The notes under the pieces: generated by a model
The model's database searches: none
Told to the model about the DNA's origin: nothing
What the model saw: the letters and a program-made list of their open reading frames with translations, nothing else
Program-made: the position numbers and the translations under genes
Shown: positions 9,315 to 18,112 of the stretch, piece by piece
How positions within the stretch are numbered: the first letter of the stretch is position 1
Layout: each line of letters starts with the position of its first letter
Assembly (NCBI RefSeq): GCF_947496485.1
Contig: NZ_CANMCZ010000001.1
Coordinates: 1,759,384 to 1,823,383 of the forward strand
Reading direction: 5' to 3'
Source of the DNA: an uncultured Winogradskyella sp.
GTDB lineage: Bacteria; Bacteroidota; Bacteroidia; Flavobacteriales; Flavobacteriaceae
Length of the DNA stretch: 64,000 nt

Positions 9315-10337
9315 ATGAATGAGAATTTAAATCCATCCAGTGATAATTTTACACCAGAAGAACTTGATGTCGAAAAGAAGTTGAGACCTTTGACTTTTGA
9401 TGACTTTACAGGTCAAGATCAGGTGTTAGAAAATTTATTGGTTTTTGTTCAAGCTGCGAATTTACGGGAAGAAGCATTAGATCACACTTTGTTTCACGGT
9501 CCTCCAGGATTGGGTAAAACGACTTTAGCACATATTCTATCTAATGAGCTAGATGTTGGTATAAAAGTTACGTCAGGACCTGTTTTAGATAAACCAGGTG
9601 ATTTAGCTGGTTTGCTAACTAATCTAGAAGATCGCGATGTTCTTTTTATTGATGAGATTCATCGATTGAGCCCAATTGTTGAGGAGTATTTGTACTCAGC
9701 AATGGAAGATTACAAAATTGATATTATGATTGAGTCTGGTCCAAATGCCAGAACCGTTCAAATTAATTTAAATCCATTTACTCTAATTGGTGCCACCACG
9801 CGTTCAGGCTTGTTAACAGCTCCTATGCGAGCACGTTTCGGAATTCAAAGTCGATTACAATATTATAATACAGAATTGCTAACCACAATAGTGCAACGAA
9901 GCGCTTCAATTTTGAATATGCCAATTACTATGGAAGCTGCAATAGAAATTGCAGGTCGTAGTAGAGGAACGCCACGTATTGCAAATGCATTGTTGAGGCG
10001 TGTACGAGATTTTGCACAGATAAAAGGAAATGGTAGCATAGATATTAAGATTGCAAAGTTTGCCTTAAAGGCACTAAATGTCGATGCCTATGGTTTAGAC
10101 GAAATGGATAACAAAATTCTAACTACTATTATAGATAAATTTAAAGGTGGACCAGTTGGTATTAGTACAATTGCTACAGCAGTAAGTGAAAGCACAGAAA
10201 CGATTGAAGAAGTTTATGAGCCGTTTTTAATCCAGCAAGGATTTATTATGCGAACTCCTCGTGGTCGTGAAGTAACAGAACAAGCCTATAAACATTTAGG
10301 AAAAATAAAAGGACCTACTCAAGGAGGTTTATTTTAG
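9315..10337 (+). CDS. ruvB: Holliday junction branch migration ATPase RuvB
   Basis: Hexameric AAA+ motor that drives branch migration of Holliday junctions together with RuvA during homologous recombination and fork repair. Walker A reads [10 protein letters not shown] near residues 62-71, Walker B/DEIH follows as [11 protein letters not shown] near 113-124, and the sensor stretch [19 protein letters not shown] lies near 158-177. The C-terminal winged-helix domain ends in [16 protein letters not shown]. At 340 residues it has the normal length. The usual partner ruvA is not adjacent but 20 kb downstream at 30713. The start ATG at 9315 is the first after the promoter-like element. Confidence 0.97.
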   Translation: MNENLNPSSDNFTPEELDVEKKLRPLTFDDFTGQDQVLENLLVFVQAANLREEALDHTLFHGPPGLGKTTLAHILSNELDVGIKVTSGPVLDKPGDLAGLLTNLEDRDVLFIDEIHRLSPIVEEYLYSAMEDYKIDIMIESGPNARTVQINLNPFTLIGATTRSGLLTAPMRARFGIQSRLQYYNTELLTTIVQRSASILNMPITMEAAIEIAGRSRGTPRIANALLRRVRDFAQIKGNGSIDIKIAKFALKALNVDAYGLDEMDNKILTTIIDKFKGGPVGISTIATAVSESTETIEEVYEPFLIQQGFIMRTPRGREVTEQAYKHLGKIKGPTQGGLF

Positions 10338-10348
10338 CATCTATGGTT

Positions 10349-10369
10349 ATTCTGAACTTGATTCAGAAT
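10349..10369. repeat. Inverted repeat between ruvB and queG
   Basis: ATTCTGAA and TTCAGAAT form perfect 8-base arms around the loop CTTGA, with no T-run after it. Its wording (TTCTGAACTTGATTCAGAATC) resembles dispersed intergenic palindromes I recall from Flavobacteriaceae genomes, but only one copy is seen in this window. Confidence 0.5.
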
Positions 10370-10377
10370 CTCACAAA

Positions 10378-11304
10378 ATGATAAACAACAAATCAAAACA
10401 TACCGAACTCATTAAAACCGAAGCAAAACGCCTCGGTTTTTTGTCTTGTGGTGTTAGTAAGGCCGAATTCTTAGAAACTGAAGCACCTCGACTTGAAAAA
10501 TGGCTTCAAAATAATGCACATGGCGAAATGCGTTATATGGAAAATCATTTCGATAAGCGTTTAGATCCAACATTACTTGTTGAAGGTTCAAAAAGTGTGG
10601 TGTCCTTATTGTTGAATTACTATCCTTCAGAGCTTCAAAATGAAGATTCTTATAAGCTATCTAAATATGCCTACGGAACCGATTATCATTTCGTAATAAA
10701 AGATAAACTAAAATCATTATTACATTTTATTCAAAAAGAAATTGGAGAAGTGAATGGCCGTGCTTTTGTTGATTCCGCACCAGTTTTAGATAAAGCTTGG
10801 GCTGCTAAGTCTGGTTTAGGTTGGATAGGGAAACATTCTAATTTACTAACACAACAAGTAGGTTCTTTCTATTTTATTGCAGAATTAATTATCGATTTAG
10901 AATTAGACTACGATACGCCAGTAACTGATCATTGCGGTACTTGCACAGCTTGCATTGACGCTTGCCCAACTGAGGCTATTACGGAGCCTTATGTTGTAGA
11001 TGGTAGTAAATGCATTTCATATTTCACTATAGAACTAAAAGAGAATATTCCAGTAGAATTTAAAGGCAAGTTCGATGATTGGATGTTTGGTTGCGATGTT
11101 TGCCAAGATGTTTGTCCTTGGAATCGATTTTCTAAATCACATAAAGAGCCTTTGTTTAATCCACATCCAGAATTATTAGATATGACTAAAAAAGATTGGG
11201 AGGAGATTACAGAAGATACCTTTAGAAATGTGTTTAAAAAATCTGCGGTTAAGCGGACTAAATTTTCAGGTTTGGAAAGAAATATTAAGTTTCTTAAGGA
11301 TTAA
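10378..11304 (+). CDS. queG: Epoxyqueuosine reductase QueG
   Basis: Iron-sulfur and cobalamin-dependent enzyme that reduces epoxyqueuosine to queuosine in the wobble position of GUN-anticodon tRNAs; cytoplasmic. Two 4Fe-4S clusters are visible: [16 protein letters not shown] near residues 191-206 and [11 protein letters not shown] near 239-249. The family motifs GYGRDYH-like (here [13 protein letters not shown], about residues 99-111) and the stretch [20 protein letters not shown] (about 136-155) are present. At 308 residues it is a short QueG lacking the HEAT-like C-terminal extension. It follows ruvB by 40 bases and converges with the subtilase gene, whose stop lies one base away. Confidence 0.96.
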   Translation: MINNKSKHTELIKTEAKRLGFLSCGVSKAEFLETEAPRLEKWLQNNAHGEMRYMENHFDKRLDPTLLVEGSKSVVSLLLNYYPSELQNEDSYKLSKYAYGTDYHFVIKDKLKSLLHFIQKEIGEVNGRAFVDSAPVLDKAWAAKSGLGWIGKHSNLLTQQVGSFYFIAELIIDLELDYDTPVTDHCGTCTACIDACPTEAITEPYVVDGSKCISYFTIELKENIPVEFKGKFDDWMFGCDVCQDVCPWNRFSKSHKEPLFNPHPELLDMTKKDWEEITEDTFRNVFKKSAVKRTKFSGLERNIKFLKD

Positions 11305-11305
11305 T

Positions 11306-12958
11306 TTACTTTTTCTTAGAGATGCTATCTGCCATAATTAAAGCATTATATGCATTAATAACTTTACCAGATTTAGAGAGTTGATTAAAAGGTAGTAGAG
11401 TATCATTTACTCTTACATCATATGTGTACTCTAATCCACTGTCCATGAGGATATGTTTAACTTGAGAAGCTGTAAGGTTTGGATAATGAGAACGTACCAG
11501 CGCTGCTACTCCCGAAGTTACAGCACATGATAAAGAAGTCCCACCATCAATAAGTTCGTACTTTTCTTTAGTTACTGAAGTTGTATATATTTCCACACCA
11601 GGTGCAAATACATCTACATTACTGGAACCGTAATTTGAAAAAGAAGGTATCATATTTTTGTTAATGTAGTAATTGGTGGCACCTACCATTAGGAAATTAT
11701 CAGCAACTTCTTCTCGATTGAAATAATTATTATCATTTGGGTAAACCTCAAAGTATTCTAAATCTTTACCATTGTTTCCAGCTGATTTAACAATTAATAC
11801 ATCATTTTGTTCAGCATATTTGATAGCGTCAAACACCCATTTTTTATATAATGAAAACTCTTTACCAAAACTCATATTAATTACTCTGGCTCCATTATCT
11901 ACTGCATAACGAATTGCTAAAGCTATATCTTTGTCGTGCTCATCACCAAATGCAGAGATAGAAAGAGGCATGATTTTAATATTGTCTGAGATTCCTTTAG
12001 TGCCTATATTATTATCTCTTCTTGCTGCTATTAATCCTGCTATGAGAGTCCCATGGTCAAAAAAACCATTATAAATATTTATTTCAGGGCTACCATAATT
12101 TTTCTCATTTAAACTATCAGAATTATCGCCAATTATTATACGATCATTGTAATCTTTATTCAGTAATTTATCTAATCGTTCATCAGCTTTGAGTTTATAC
12201 AAGTCAATATATTCATCTGTAAATTCATATTTGATTAAAGCTTTCATCCACCTTGTATGTAATTTAATAATAGAATCTTTAGGATGAAGATTTTTTAAAC
12301 TGTCTAAATCTTTAATTGAATAGTTGTCATCAATAAAAAATTTTGATAATGTCTCTTTAGCTAAACTTTTACCACGCTTTTGAATATTTATATAGCTAGT
12401 GTCTTCAATTGCATATTGAAGCCTTTTTTCATATTTATCTCTAGCCCTAAGATAAGTCTTATAAAGCAAAGAATCAGTTATCAAATTATTTTCAAAATCG
12501 CTATCATACTTCTTTAAAATTCTTGTGTATTCGTAATTAACAAATTTTGATGTTTCACCATTTACATTACCGATAAAATTCCATCCATTTATGTCATCTA
12601 TGTAACCGTTGTTATCATCATCTAGACCGTTATTAGAAATTTCTTTCTTATTAATCCAAATGTTTTGTCTTAAATCTTCATGATAGATGTTTAACGGCAT
12701 GTCTATGATAGCAACAATAACCTCTTCTGAGTTATTTCTATTATTAATAATACTATCGTAAGCTTTATCTAAACTTATACCCGGTAGATTGTCTAATTCT
12801 AAATCTTTTAAATGCCAAGATTTCAGATTTTCCTCTGATATTTTTTTTTGTGGAATGGAGTCATTCGTCCCGTTAATATATGATAGATTTAATTTTTTAT
12901 CGCAACAATGTAAACAAGCAAAAAAGATTAAAATTATAAAGAGAAGATTTTTTAACAT
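11306..12958 (-). CDS. Exported subtilisin-family (S8) serine protease of the RiPP island
   Basis: Serine protease of the subtilase family, 550 residues. An N-terminal hydrophobic signal ends in a cysteine cluster (about residues 14-19), suggesting a lipoprotein or exported form. The catalytic triad appears as Asp86 (VAIIDMPL), His302 (DHGTLIAGLIAARRDN) and Ser475 (GGTSLSCAV), with the oxyanion asparagine at 395. The usual Asp-Ser/Thr-Gly motif reads Asp-Met-Pro, and about 215 residues separate Asp from His, which is long for the family. A calcium-loop-like GLDDDNNGYIDDINGWNF follows the Asp. It is the last gene of the minus-strand lanthipeptide-type operon, 66 bases after the precursor. It could be the LanP-type leader or core protease, or an unrelated secreted protease; this is not proved. 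Confidence 0.85.
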   Translation of the reverse strand: MLKNLLFIILIFFACLHCCDKKLNLSYINGTNDSIPQKKISEENLKSWHLKDLELDNLPGISLDKAYDSIINNRNNSEEVIVAIIDMPLNIYHEDLRQNIWINKKEISNNGLDDDNNGYIDDINGWNFIGNVNGETSKFVNYEYTRILKKYDSDFENNLITDSLLYKTYLRARDKYEKRLQYAIEDTSYINIQKRGKSLAKETLSKFFIDDNYSIKDLDSLKNLHPKDSIIKLHTRWMKALIKYEFTDEYIDLYKLKADERLDKLLNKDYNDRIIIGDNSDSLNEKNYGSPEINIYNGFFDHGTLIAGLIAARRDNNIGTKGISDNIKIMPLSISAFGDEHDKDIALAIRYAVDNGARVINMSFGKEFSLYKKWVFDAIKYAEQNDVLIVKSAGNNGKDLEYFEVYPNDNNYFNREEVADNFLMVGATNYYINKNMIPSFSNYGSSNVDVFAPGVEIYTTSVTKEKYELIDGGTSLSCAVTSGVAALVRSHYPNLTASQVKHILMDSGLEYTYDVRVNDTLLPFNQLSKSGKVINAYNALIMADSISKKK

Positions 12959-13024
12959 AGATAAAAAAATACCACTAAGATAATAGTTTTCTTAGCGGCA
13001 CTTGAATTAATTTTTGATTAATAC

Positions 13025-13195
13025 TTAATCGCCAGTATCAGTATCGTCATCAGGTGGGCAAATTATAGTGCTTTTTTTTGGTCTTTTCCCTCTAGTGTCT
13101 GTACCATCATCATCACCGAGTCCAGTACCCCCATAAATTACTTTTGGATTACTGAGCTTTGCAATCTTAAAAGATTCTAATTTCAATTTTTTCAT
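13025..13195 (-). CDS. Lanthipeptide-type RiPP precursor peptide, 56 residues
   Basis: Short gene found by translating the gap between the protease and the regulator. The product begins MKKLKLESFKIAKLSNPKV and reaches a double-glycine site at residues 22-23 (VIYGG). The 33-residue core is TGLGDDDGTDTRGKRPKKS followed by TIICPPDDDTDTGD. It has one serine, six threonines and a single cysteine, flanked by two Asp/Thr-rich blocks. The leader resembles precursors of class I lanthipeptides in Flavobacteriia. Its position in the lanB operon and the GG site support this reading. With one cysteine and no LanC in view, at most one thioether ring could form, so the product may be mainly dehydrated. No close homologue is claimed. 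Confidence 0.8.
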   Translation of the reverse strand: MKKLKLESFKIAKLSNPKVIYGGTGLGDDDGTDTRGKRPKKSTIICPPDDDTDTGD

Positions 13196-13220
13196 AGATA
13201 TAAATATTAAGTTCGAAACT

Positions 13221-13253
13221 TAAATATATTGGTAATTTTGCATTCAATACAAA
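13221..13253 (-). promoter_or_regulatory. Candidate promoter of the lanthipeptide-type precursor
   Basis: Read on the minus strand, TATATTTA (13228-13221) is one base off the TAnnTTTG -7 consensus. A TTTG at 13253-13250 sits 21 bases upstream and a TTG at 13247-13245 sits 16 bases upstream. The palindrome at 13264-13281 lies about 10 bases further upstream, where an activator would bind. This would give the precursor its own transcript in addition to read-through from lanB. Confidence 0.4.
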
Positions 13254-13263
13254 TAAATCATAT

Positions 13264-13281
13264 CCAAATTCATGAATTTGG
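13264..13281. promoter_or_regulatory. Perfect 18-bp palindrome, putative RiPP operator copy 1
   Basis: CCAAATTCATGAATTTGG is its own reverse complement and is extended by TAT/GTA flanks. It lies 69-86 bases upstream of the precursor start. Two close relatives occur at 18092 and 18113 upstream of lanB, which argues for a shared regulator-binding site rather than chance. Confidence 0.65.
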
Positions 13282-13307
13282 GTATTTGAATATGTTTTAG
13301 GGTAGTA

Positions 13308-14978
13308 TTAGGAATTTTTCAACAATTGTTTTATGAAAAAATTTGGAGAAATATTAGTTTGTCTTTTAAAAGCTCTAGTAAATGATTCTGCTTTTTTAAA
13401 TCCAACTTCATTTGCAATTGCAATTAAAGTATATTTTTTAAAATTTTCATCTGTTTTTAATTTTTCCATAACGTATTCGATTCTAAGGTCATTAATATAA
13501 TGTGTAAAAGATTTGTTTTTATAGTGATTCACAACCTTAGACAGATATCTGACGTTTGTATTAATTTTTTTTGCAAGAACACTAGAAGTTAAGTCCGAAG
13601 ATAGAAATTGATGTTGTTCTTCAAATTCATTTAATTGTTCTAGTATATCACTAATAACCTTGTCGGAAATCTCAAGAGAAGATTTTATTTCATTATCTAA
13701 AACAGGTATCTCTTTATGGGATTGAATTTGTAGGCCATTATTTGTTAACTCTAGGAAACGCTTTTTATAGAGTTTTCTTTTATTGTATTGATAGTATACT
13801 ATTATCAATAAAATAATGGAGACAAAGCCGAGTAGAGATAAATACAATGTTTTATTTTTTTCTTTCTGCTTTATAGCACTTATAATTTTTTCTTTTTCAG
13901 TTATGAGTTTAGGAATATCATATTTTTTTATTAAATTTTTATTTATATAGAGTTCATTAGAATGCAAGGTGCTATCTAACTTAATTAATTGATTAATATA
14001 AACCAATTCTTGTTTAAAGTCCTTTTTGGTTTTATAATGATTTATAAGTATTTCATAAGACTCTCTGATTTTAGGATGCAAATCATAATTTTCTCTAAAA
14101 ATACTATCAACTTTTTTTAGGTTTGATATTTTTTTTATTTCATTTCCAAAAGCTTCATTAATTTTTGCCAAATAATAATAGCTTACAGCCAGATTTGGTT
14201 TATCGTCTATTTGCAATAATATTGGTATGGATTTTTTGATGCTATCTTGGGCAAAGGAATATTGATTTCTAGAGTATTTAACAACACCTTCGTTTAAACG
14301 AAAATAGTTTTTGTAAATATCATCATCAAATGATTTTTTAAATCCAAGATTATTGAAGTGTGAAGCAGAATCTAGCTTCATATCTTCTTGGTATGCAGTT
14401 GATAATGCAAAAAGTGTCGGTAAAATAATATCCTCAAGATTATTTTTTTCTATATAGTAATAATTATCCTTTAGAATTTTTACAGCATTATTGTTTTCCC
14501 CTATTCTAGATTTTAAAAGCCCGATTAGTAGATTACATGCAGCAATATTATCTTTATCGTTATGTTTTTTAGAATAAAATAGTGACTCAAGTACATTATC
14601 CATTGCTTTTTTAAAATCTCTCTTTTCGTAATAAAAATTAGCTTTACTGTAATATGCCAAAGTGGGAAAATATTTATTACTATTTTCTCTTGAAAGGGAA
14701 ATAATACTATCTGCATATACAAGTGCTTTTTCATCATTATAGATATTTACTTTCATGTAATAACCTTCTAAAAGATAATGAGCGTTATTTTCATTTTTTG
14801 ATTTTAATAAAAATGCATTGGTATATATATTTTGTAAATTTTCATCGTCAGTATTCCAATAACCGTTATATAAATCTTTATAGGATTTATCTTTTAAGGA
14901 ATCTACAACTTTTTGTGCTATAACAGGTTGTATATAACTGAATAGGATTATAAAAATAATTGATAATTTTATTTTCAC
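13308..14978 (-). CDS. Membrane-anchored TPR and AraC-type HTH transcriptional regulator
   Basis: One-component regulator of a type common in Flavobacteriia, 556 residues. It has an N-terminal signal sequence (about 1-21), a long helical region of TPR-like repeats (about 50-340), one transmembrane helix (about 374-394, SLLGFVSIILLIIVYYQY) and a C-terminal AraC-family DNA-binding domain (about 450-555) with LAKKINTNVRYLSKVVNHYK and IANEVGFKKAESFTRAFKRQ. This predicts an outside sensor and a cytoplasmic effector. Its start overlaps the upstream lanB C-half by 4 bases, so it is translated with the lanthipeptide genes. I infer it controls the island, perhaps through the palindromes at 13264, 18092 and 18113, but binding is untested. 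Confidence 0.88.
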   Translation of the reverse strand: MKIKLSIIFIILFSYIQPVIAQKVVDSLKDKSYKDLYNGYWNTDDENLQNIYTNAFLLKSKNENNAHYLLEGYYMKVNIYNDEKALVYADSIISLSRENSNKYFPTLAYYSKANFYYEKRDFKKAMDNVLESLFYSKKHNDKDNIAACNLLIGLLKSRIGENNNAVKILKDNYYYIEKNNLEDIILPTLFALSTAYQEDMKLDSASHFNNLGFKKSFDDDIYKNYFRLNEGVVKYSRNQYSFAQDSIKKSIPILLQIDDKPNLAVSYYYLAKINEAFGNEIKKISNLKKVDSIFRENYDLHPKIRESYEILINHYKTKKDFKQELVYINQLIKLDSTLHSNELYINKNLIKKYDIPKLITEKEKIISAIKQKEKNKTLYLSLLGFVSIILLIIVYYQYNKRKLYKKRFLELTNNGLQIQSHKEIPVLDNEIKSSLEISDKVISDILEQLNEFEEQHQFLSSDLTSSVLAKKINTNVRYLSKVVNHYKNKSFTHYINDLRIEYVMEKLKTDENFKKYTLIAIANEVGFKKAESFTRAFKRQTNISPNFFIKQLLKNS

Positions 14979-15829
14979 TTTAATGAAGGTTTAAATAAAT
15001 CAGTCTTATATTCTTTATATAAAACATCATAAATTAAGAATTCGTATAATCTTTGGTTAGAATTAAAGTATCTGTTAATAGTCATGTGTATGATACTACT
15101 CGTAAGATTATTTAAACTAACTTCTACATTACCACTATTATAAAGCTCGTTAATTTTTGTAAAAGTCTGATTAGTATTTTCAGAATAAGTTTTAAGTAAC
15201 TGCAATAAATTAGTTTTTCTAAAGCTTTCTTTTTGTGAAAGAATTTTTCTGCTTCTTTCACTAAGATCTTTCATAGTTATTTTGTTTGCGTTGAATTCTG
15301 ACTTAAAAGCATTTCTACCTTTTTCAGCAAATTTAAATTTGCTCTCTTTTGAAAATTTAAACTGAGATAATATTATAGAAATAAGTTTTACAATAAAGAT
15401 AATACTCTCTTCTTCTGTAAGCTGTTTTTCCTTTGCTTTTAAAATTGTTTCACTATCCCAGAAGAAAAGATTTTCAATATAAGTAATTGTAGATGAGCCA
15501 TAACGTTCAATTTCTCGTTTGTATTGGTGCAATTGAACATCCCAAATAAATCCTGAATTTAAGTGAGGTATTAGTAATTTTTTTAACTCAGAAATAATAA
15601 TACCAGTATGTGTTTCGCAGATAAGTTTAAATCTAATTCTAAGATGAAAATCAGGATCATTATAACGAATAAAAAACCATGATGAAATAATATTATTATC
15701 TAACTGTTTTTTAGTAAATGGTACAATAGCATCAATTAATATATCATCTGCTACATTTACACCACAGTATAGTTTATAATACATCCATTGGTCCCCTATT
15801 ACAAAATTTCTTTTAATACTATTTTCCAC
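14975..15829 (-). CDS. LanB C-terminal half: elimination domain (thiopeptide-type bacteriocin biosynthesis protein)
   Basis: Stand-alone elimination domain of a class I lanthipeptide dehydratase, 284 residues. In LanB enzymes this domain removes glutamate from glutamylated Ser/Thr to leave dehydroalanine or dehydrobutyrine. Family hallmarks are WMYYKLYCGVNVADDILID near residues 15-33, SWFFIRYNDPDFHLRIRF near 50-67 with its conserved Arg and His, and YKREIERYGSSTITYIENLF near 103-122. Its start overlaps the N-terminal half by 11 bases and its end overlaps the regulator by 4 bases. Together the two halves total about 1025 residues, the size of an intact LanB, so this is a gene fission rather than a truncation. 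Confidence 0.9.
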   Translation of the reverse strand: MENSIKRNFVIGDQWMYYKLYCGVNVADDILIDAIVPFTKKQLDNNIISSWFFIRYNDPDFHLRIRFKLICETHTGIIISELKKLLIPHLNSGFIWDVQLHQYKREIERYGSSTITYIENLFFWDSETILKAKEKQLTEEESIIFIVKLISIILSQFKFSKESKFKFAEKGRNAFKSEFNANKITMKDLSERSRKILSQKESFRKTNLLQLLKTYSENTNQTFTKINELYNSGNVEVSLNNLTSSIIHMTINRYFNSNQRLYEFLIYDVLYKEYKTDLFKPSLK

Positions 15830-18044
15830 CTTGTATCTTGTTTAATTTTTCTTCATTATATAATGAAACAATAAATTGATTACAAAATGAATTACTATTT
15901 TGTTTAACAACACTTTCTTTGTCAAATAAAAACTCTTTTAGTTTGAATAGCTTTAAATTTTTAATAGTTTTAAATAGCATTCTTATTGAGGTAGCATTCT
16001 TCATGTTAATTAATAATAAGTTATCACCTTCTACTAGTTGTACTAATTCTGGCATTTGTATAGCAGTTCTCCATATTCTCATTTTTTCCACCAAATCGTC
16101 ATTATCTAGTTGAAAGTACTTAACAATATTTTCTGTCTTAATATTCCATTGCGCTTTAGAAAATATTACAGAATTATGTTCTACTCTTGGTAAGAAAGAT
16201 AAATTCTCTAAAATAGGATGCCATTGAAATCCAATACCATTTCGCTTATCTTGATATTGCATATCGCAAAGGAAATAATAAATAGGTAACGCATTTGCGT
16301 AGTTATGAGCATTGGTTAAGCGAGGTAAAATTTCTATATCTAGACGTTTTGAGCGTAAAACAATTTTATTGTTTTTTACTGAAATCATTATATCACTTAT
16401 AGGAATCTGATTTTTATATGGCAATCCCGATTTTCCTAAGAATGGAATTTCATAATCTCTAACTGATGGACGCCTTAATATGTTTCCTGTTCTCGATTGA
16501 GGCAGATGTATAATTTCTGAGAGTACCTTATTTGGATTCATTTTCTTTTCAACTTGAGTAATTTCTTCAACTTGTTTGAAAATTTTAGCATGCCCATGAC
16601 TAAATCTTGCTAAAATATTCGCCGCGCTAGAACCTCCAAGCCAATTAAAGACTAATCTTTCTACATTATCAATAATAACAACCTCAATCATTGAAGCCAT
16701 AGTGTCTGGTAAATCATTCCATTCGCATCCTAAATCTTTAAAATCATTTTCGTTTAACTTTAAAGTATACTTTTGATTACTTAGACAATTAGTAATTTTC
16801 TCAAGAAGAATAGAATCAACTGTTGTCCATTTGATATTTTTGCTTTGTGTGCTTTTATTAGGTAAATGTATATTTTCCAAAAGAGGATTATTATCATCTA
16901 GGGAATGAGAATATCCGATACCTATTTCAGTATCTAATACCTCATAAAGCGGTAACTCTCTTGTTTCATATCTTTTTTTAAAAGCTATTTTAAAGTTTTC
17001 TATTTTCGAGTTTTTTTGAAATAGAGTTATTTTATTTAGAATTATCATACTTTGTCTAATAGACTTTATATGATTTTTATTGAGCGTGTTTTTATAAGCT
17101 GAAGCAAATAAATCAACTTGTAGAATATGTTTTTTTATATGTTTTGTTTCTTTAAACTCATTTTCTATCCAATTATAAAATTCATAGTAATTATTTGGCT
17201 TTTTAGTATCTAATATTTTAATTTTATTATTTAACTCTTTAATTGATTTAAGGTGCTTTTTAGGAATAGATAATAACTCTAATTGTTCTATAAGAAATGA
17301 TAGATTATTAGAATTGGTGATAATTATTTGAAGTTCAGATACTAAAATTTGTTTTTCTACAAGCTCATTTATAAAACTTAATGCCTCTGTTTTATCAATA
17401 TCTTTAGAAATTAATAATGAAGCGAAATCATCCAATGTTTTTCCTCTTATAGCTTCACTTAAAATTATTTCCAAATAATCGGAATATAAAGCCCCATCCA
17501 AATAATAAATTCTATTATTATCATTATATATGTAACCTATATAACGATATTGATTACCAACTTTATATAAACTAGAATTTACAACATATTGAATTTTATT
17601 TTTAACCCCATTAAGTTTAGATATTCTATCAATTAATGCGGATAAGAAGGACATGTCTAACCGAGTAAAAGTTTTATATGAACTCAAACCTTTTAATTCT
17701 ATTTCTGTATCATTAGAAAATGAGCCTTCAACACAATTTGCAAATAACCCAAAAGGGGTTGCTCTAGTCGTAATTCTAGTTAAGTACTTTAAAATTGAAA
17801 GCTTAATCTGCTCAATCTTTTTGCTATTTTCAATTTTATTATTCTGCCAATAACCAAACTGTTTTACAAGTTCAGGAGATGCTAAGGTTAGTGCTTTTAT
17901 AAAGAAATCATCCTCAAATAGCTTTTTAAAGCATGCATCGGTAATTTCATAACTTTCAGTTATGCTATTATATAATTGTACTGAACGTGTTGGAGTTCTT
18001 AGGCAATAGAATGGAAATGCTTTATAAGGACTTTTAAATTTCAA
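15819..18044 (-). CDS. LanB N-terminal half: tRNA-Glu-dependent glutamylation domain
   Basis: Lantibiotic dehydratase N-terminal domain, 741 residues, expected to transfer glutamate from glutamyl-tRNA to Ser/Thr of the precursor. Visible hallmarks: LKYLTRITTRATPFGLFANC (about residues 88-107), the phrase TFTRLDMSFLSALIDRI (about 125-141), then GGSSAANILARFSHG (about 470-484), LPQSRTGNILRRPSVRDYEI (about 511-530) and RLTNAHNYANALPIYYF (about 580-596). The C-terminal elimination domain is missing here and is encoded by the next, overlapping gene. It is the first gene of the minus-strand operon; two palindromes lie 48-86 bases upstream. Stand-alone N-domains can also be peptide aminoacyl-tRNA ligases, but the partner elimination protein favours dehydration. 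Confidence 0.9.
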   Translation of the reverse strand: MKFKSPYKAFPFYCLRTPTRSVQLYNSITESYEITDACFKKLFEDDFFIKALTLASPELVKQFGYWQNNKIENSKKIEQIKLSILKYLTRITTRATPFGLFANCVEGSFSNDTEIELKGLSSYKTFTRLDMSFLSALIDRISKLNGVKNKIQYVVNSSLYKVGNQYRYIGYIYNDNNRIYYLDGALYSDYLEIILSEAIRGKTLDDFASLLISKDIDKTEALSFINELVEKQILVSELQIIITNSNNLSFLIEQLELLSIPKKHLKSIKELNNKIKILDTKKPNNYYEFYNWIENEFKETKHIKKHILQVDLFASAYKNTLNKNHIKSIRQSMIILNKITLFQKNSKIENFKIAFKKRYETRELPLYEVLDTEIGIGYSHSLDDNNPLLENIHLPNKSTQSKNIKWTTVDSILLEKITNCLSNQKYTLKLNENDFKDLGCEWNDLPDTMASMIEVVIIDNVERLVFNWLGGSSAANILARFSHGHAKIFKQVEEITQVEKKMNPNKVLSEIIHLPQSRTGNILRRPSVRDYEIPFLGKSGLPYKNQIPISDIMISVKNNKIVLRSKRLDIEILPRLTNAHNYANALPIYYFLCDMQYQDKRNGIGFQWHPILENLSFLPRVEHNSVIFSKAQWNIKTENIVKYFQLDNDDLVEKMRIWRTAIQMPELVQLVEGDNLLLINMKNATSIRMLFKTIKNLKLFKLKEFLFDKESVVKQNSNSFCNQFIVSLYNEEKLNKIQGGK

Positions 18045-18061
18045 GTTTAAATCATTTGAAG

Positions 18062-18069
18062 CTAAAATA
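18062..18069 (-). promoter_or_regulatory. Candidate -7 element for lanB
   Basis: On the minus strand this reads TATTTTAG, one base off TAnnTTTG, 18 bases before the lanB ATG. The palindrome at 18092-18109 begins 22 bases upstream, overlapping the -33 zone, which suits an activator-dependent promoter. Confidence 0.35.
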
Positions 18070-18091
18070 CATTATTAGGTATACTTTTCAC

Positions 18092-18109
18092 CCAATTTCG
18101 CGAATTTGG
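18092..18109. promoter_or_regulatory. Imperfect palindrome, putative RiPP operator copy 2
   Basis: CCAATTTCGCGAATTTGG matches the 13264 palindrome in both outer arms and differs in the centre. Its start is 21 bases from the next copy at 18113, about two helical turns, so both sites face the same side of the helix in the divergent lanB/grasp intergenic region. Confidence 0.55.
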
Positions 18110-18112
18110 CAC

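Noticed and set aside
12789-12983. Plus-strand frame of 64 codons at the start of the subtilase gene
   Set aside because: It is antisense to the signal sequence of the protease and has no precursor-like leader or core.
14525-14923. Short frames on both strands within the regulator gene
   Set aside because: AT-rich shadows of a well-supported gene with HTH and TPR features.
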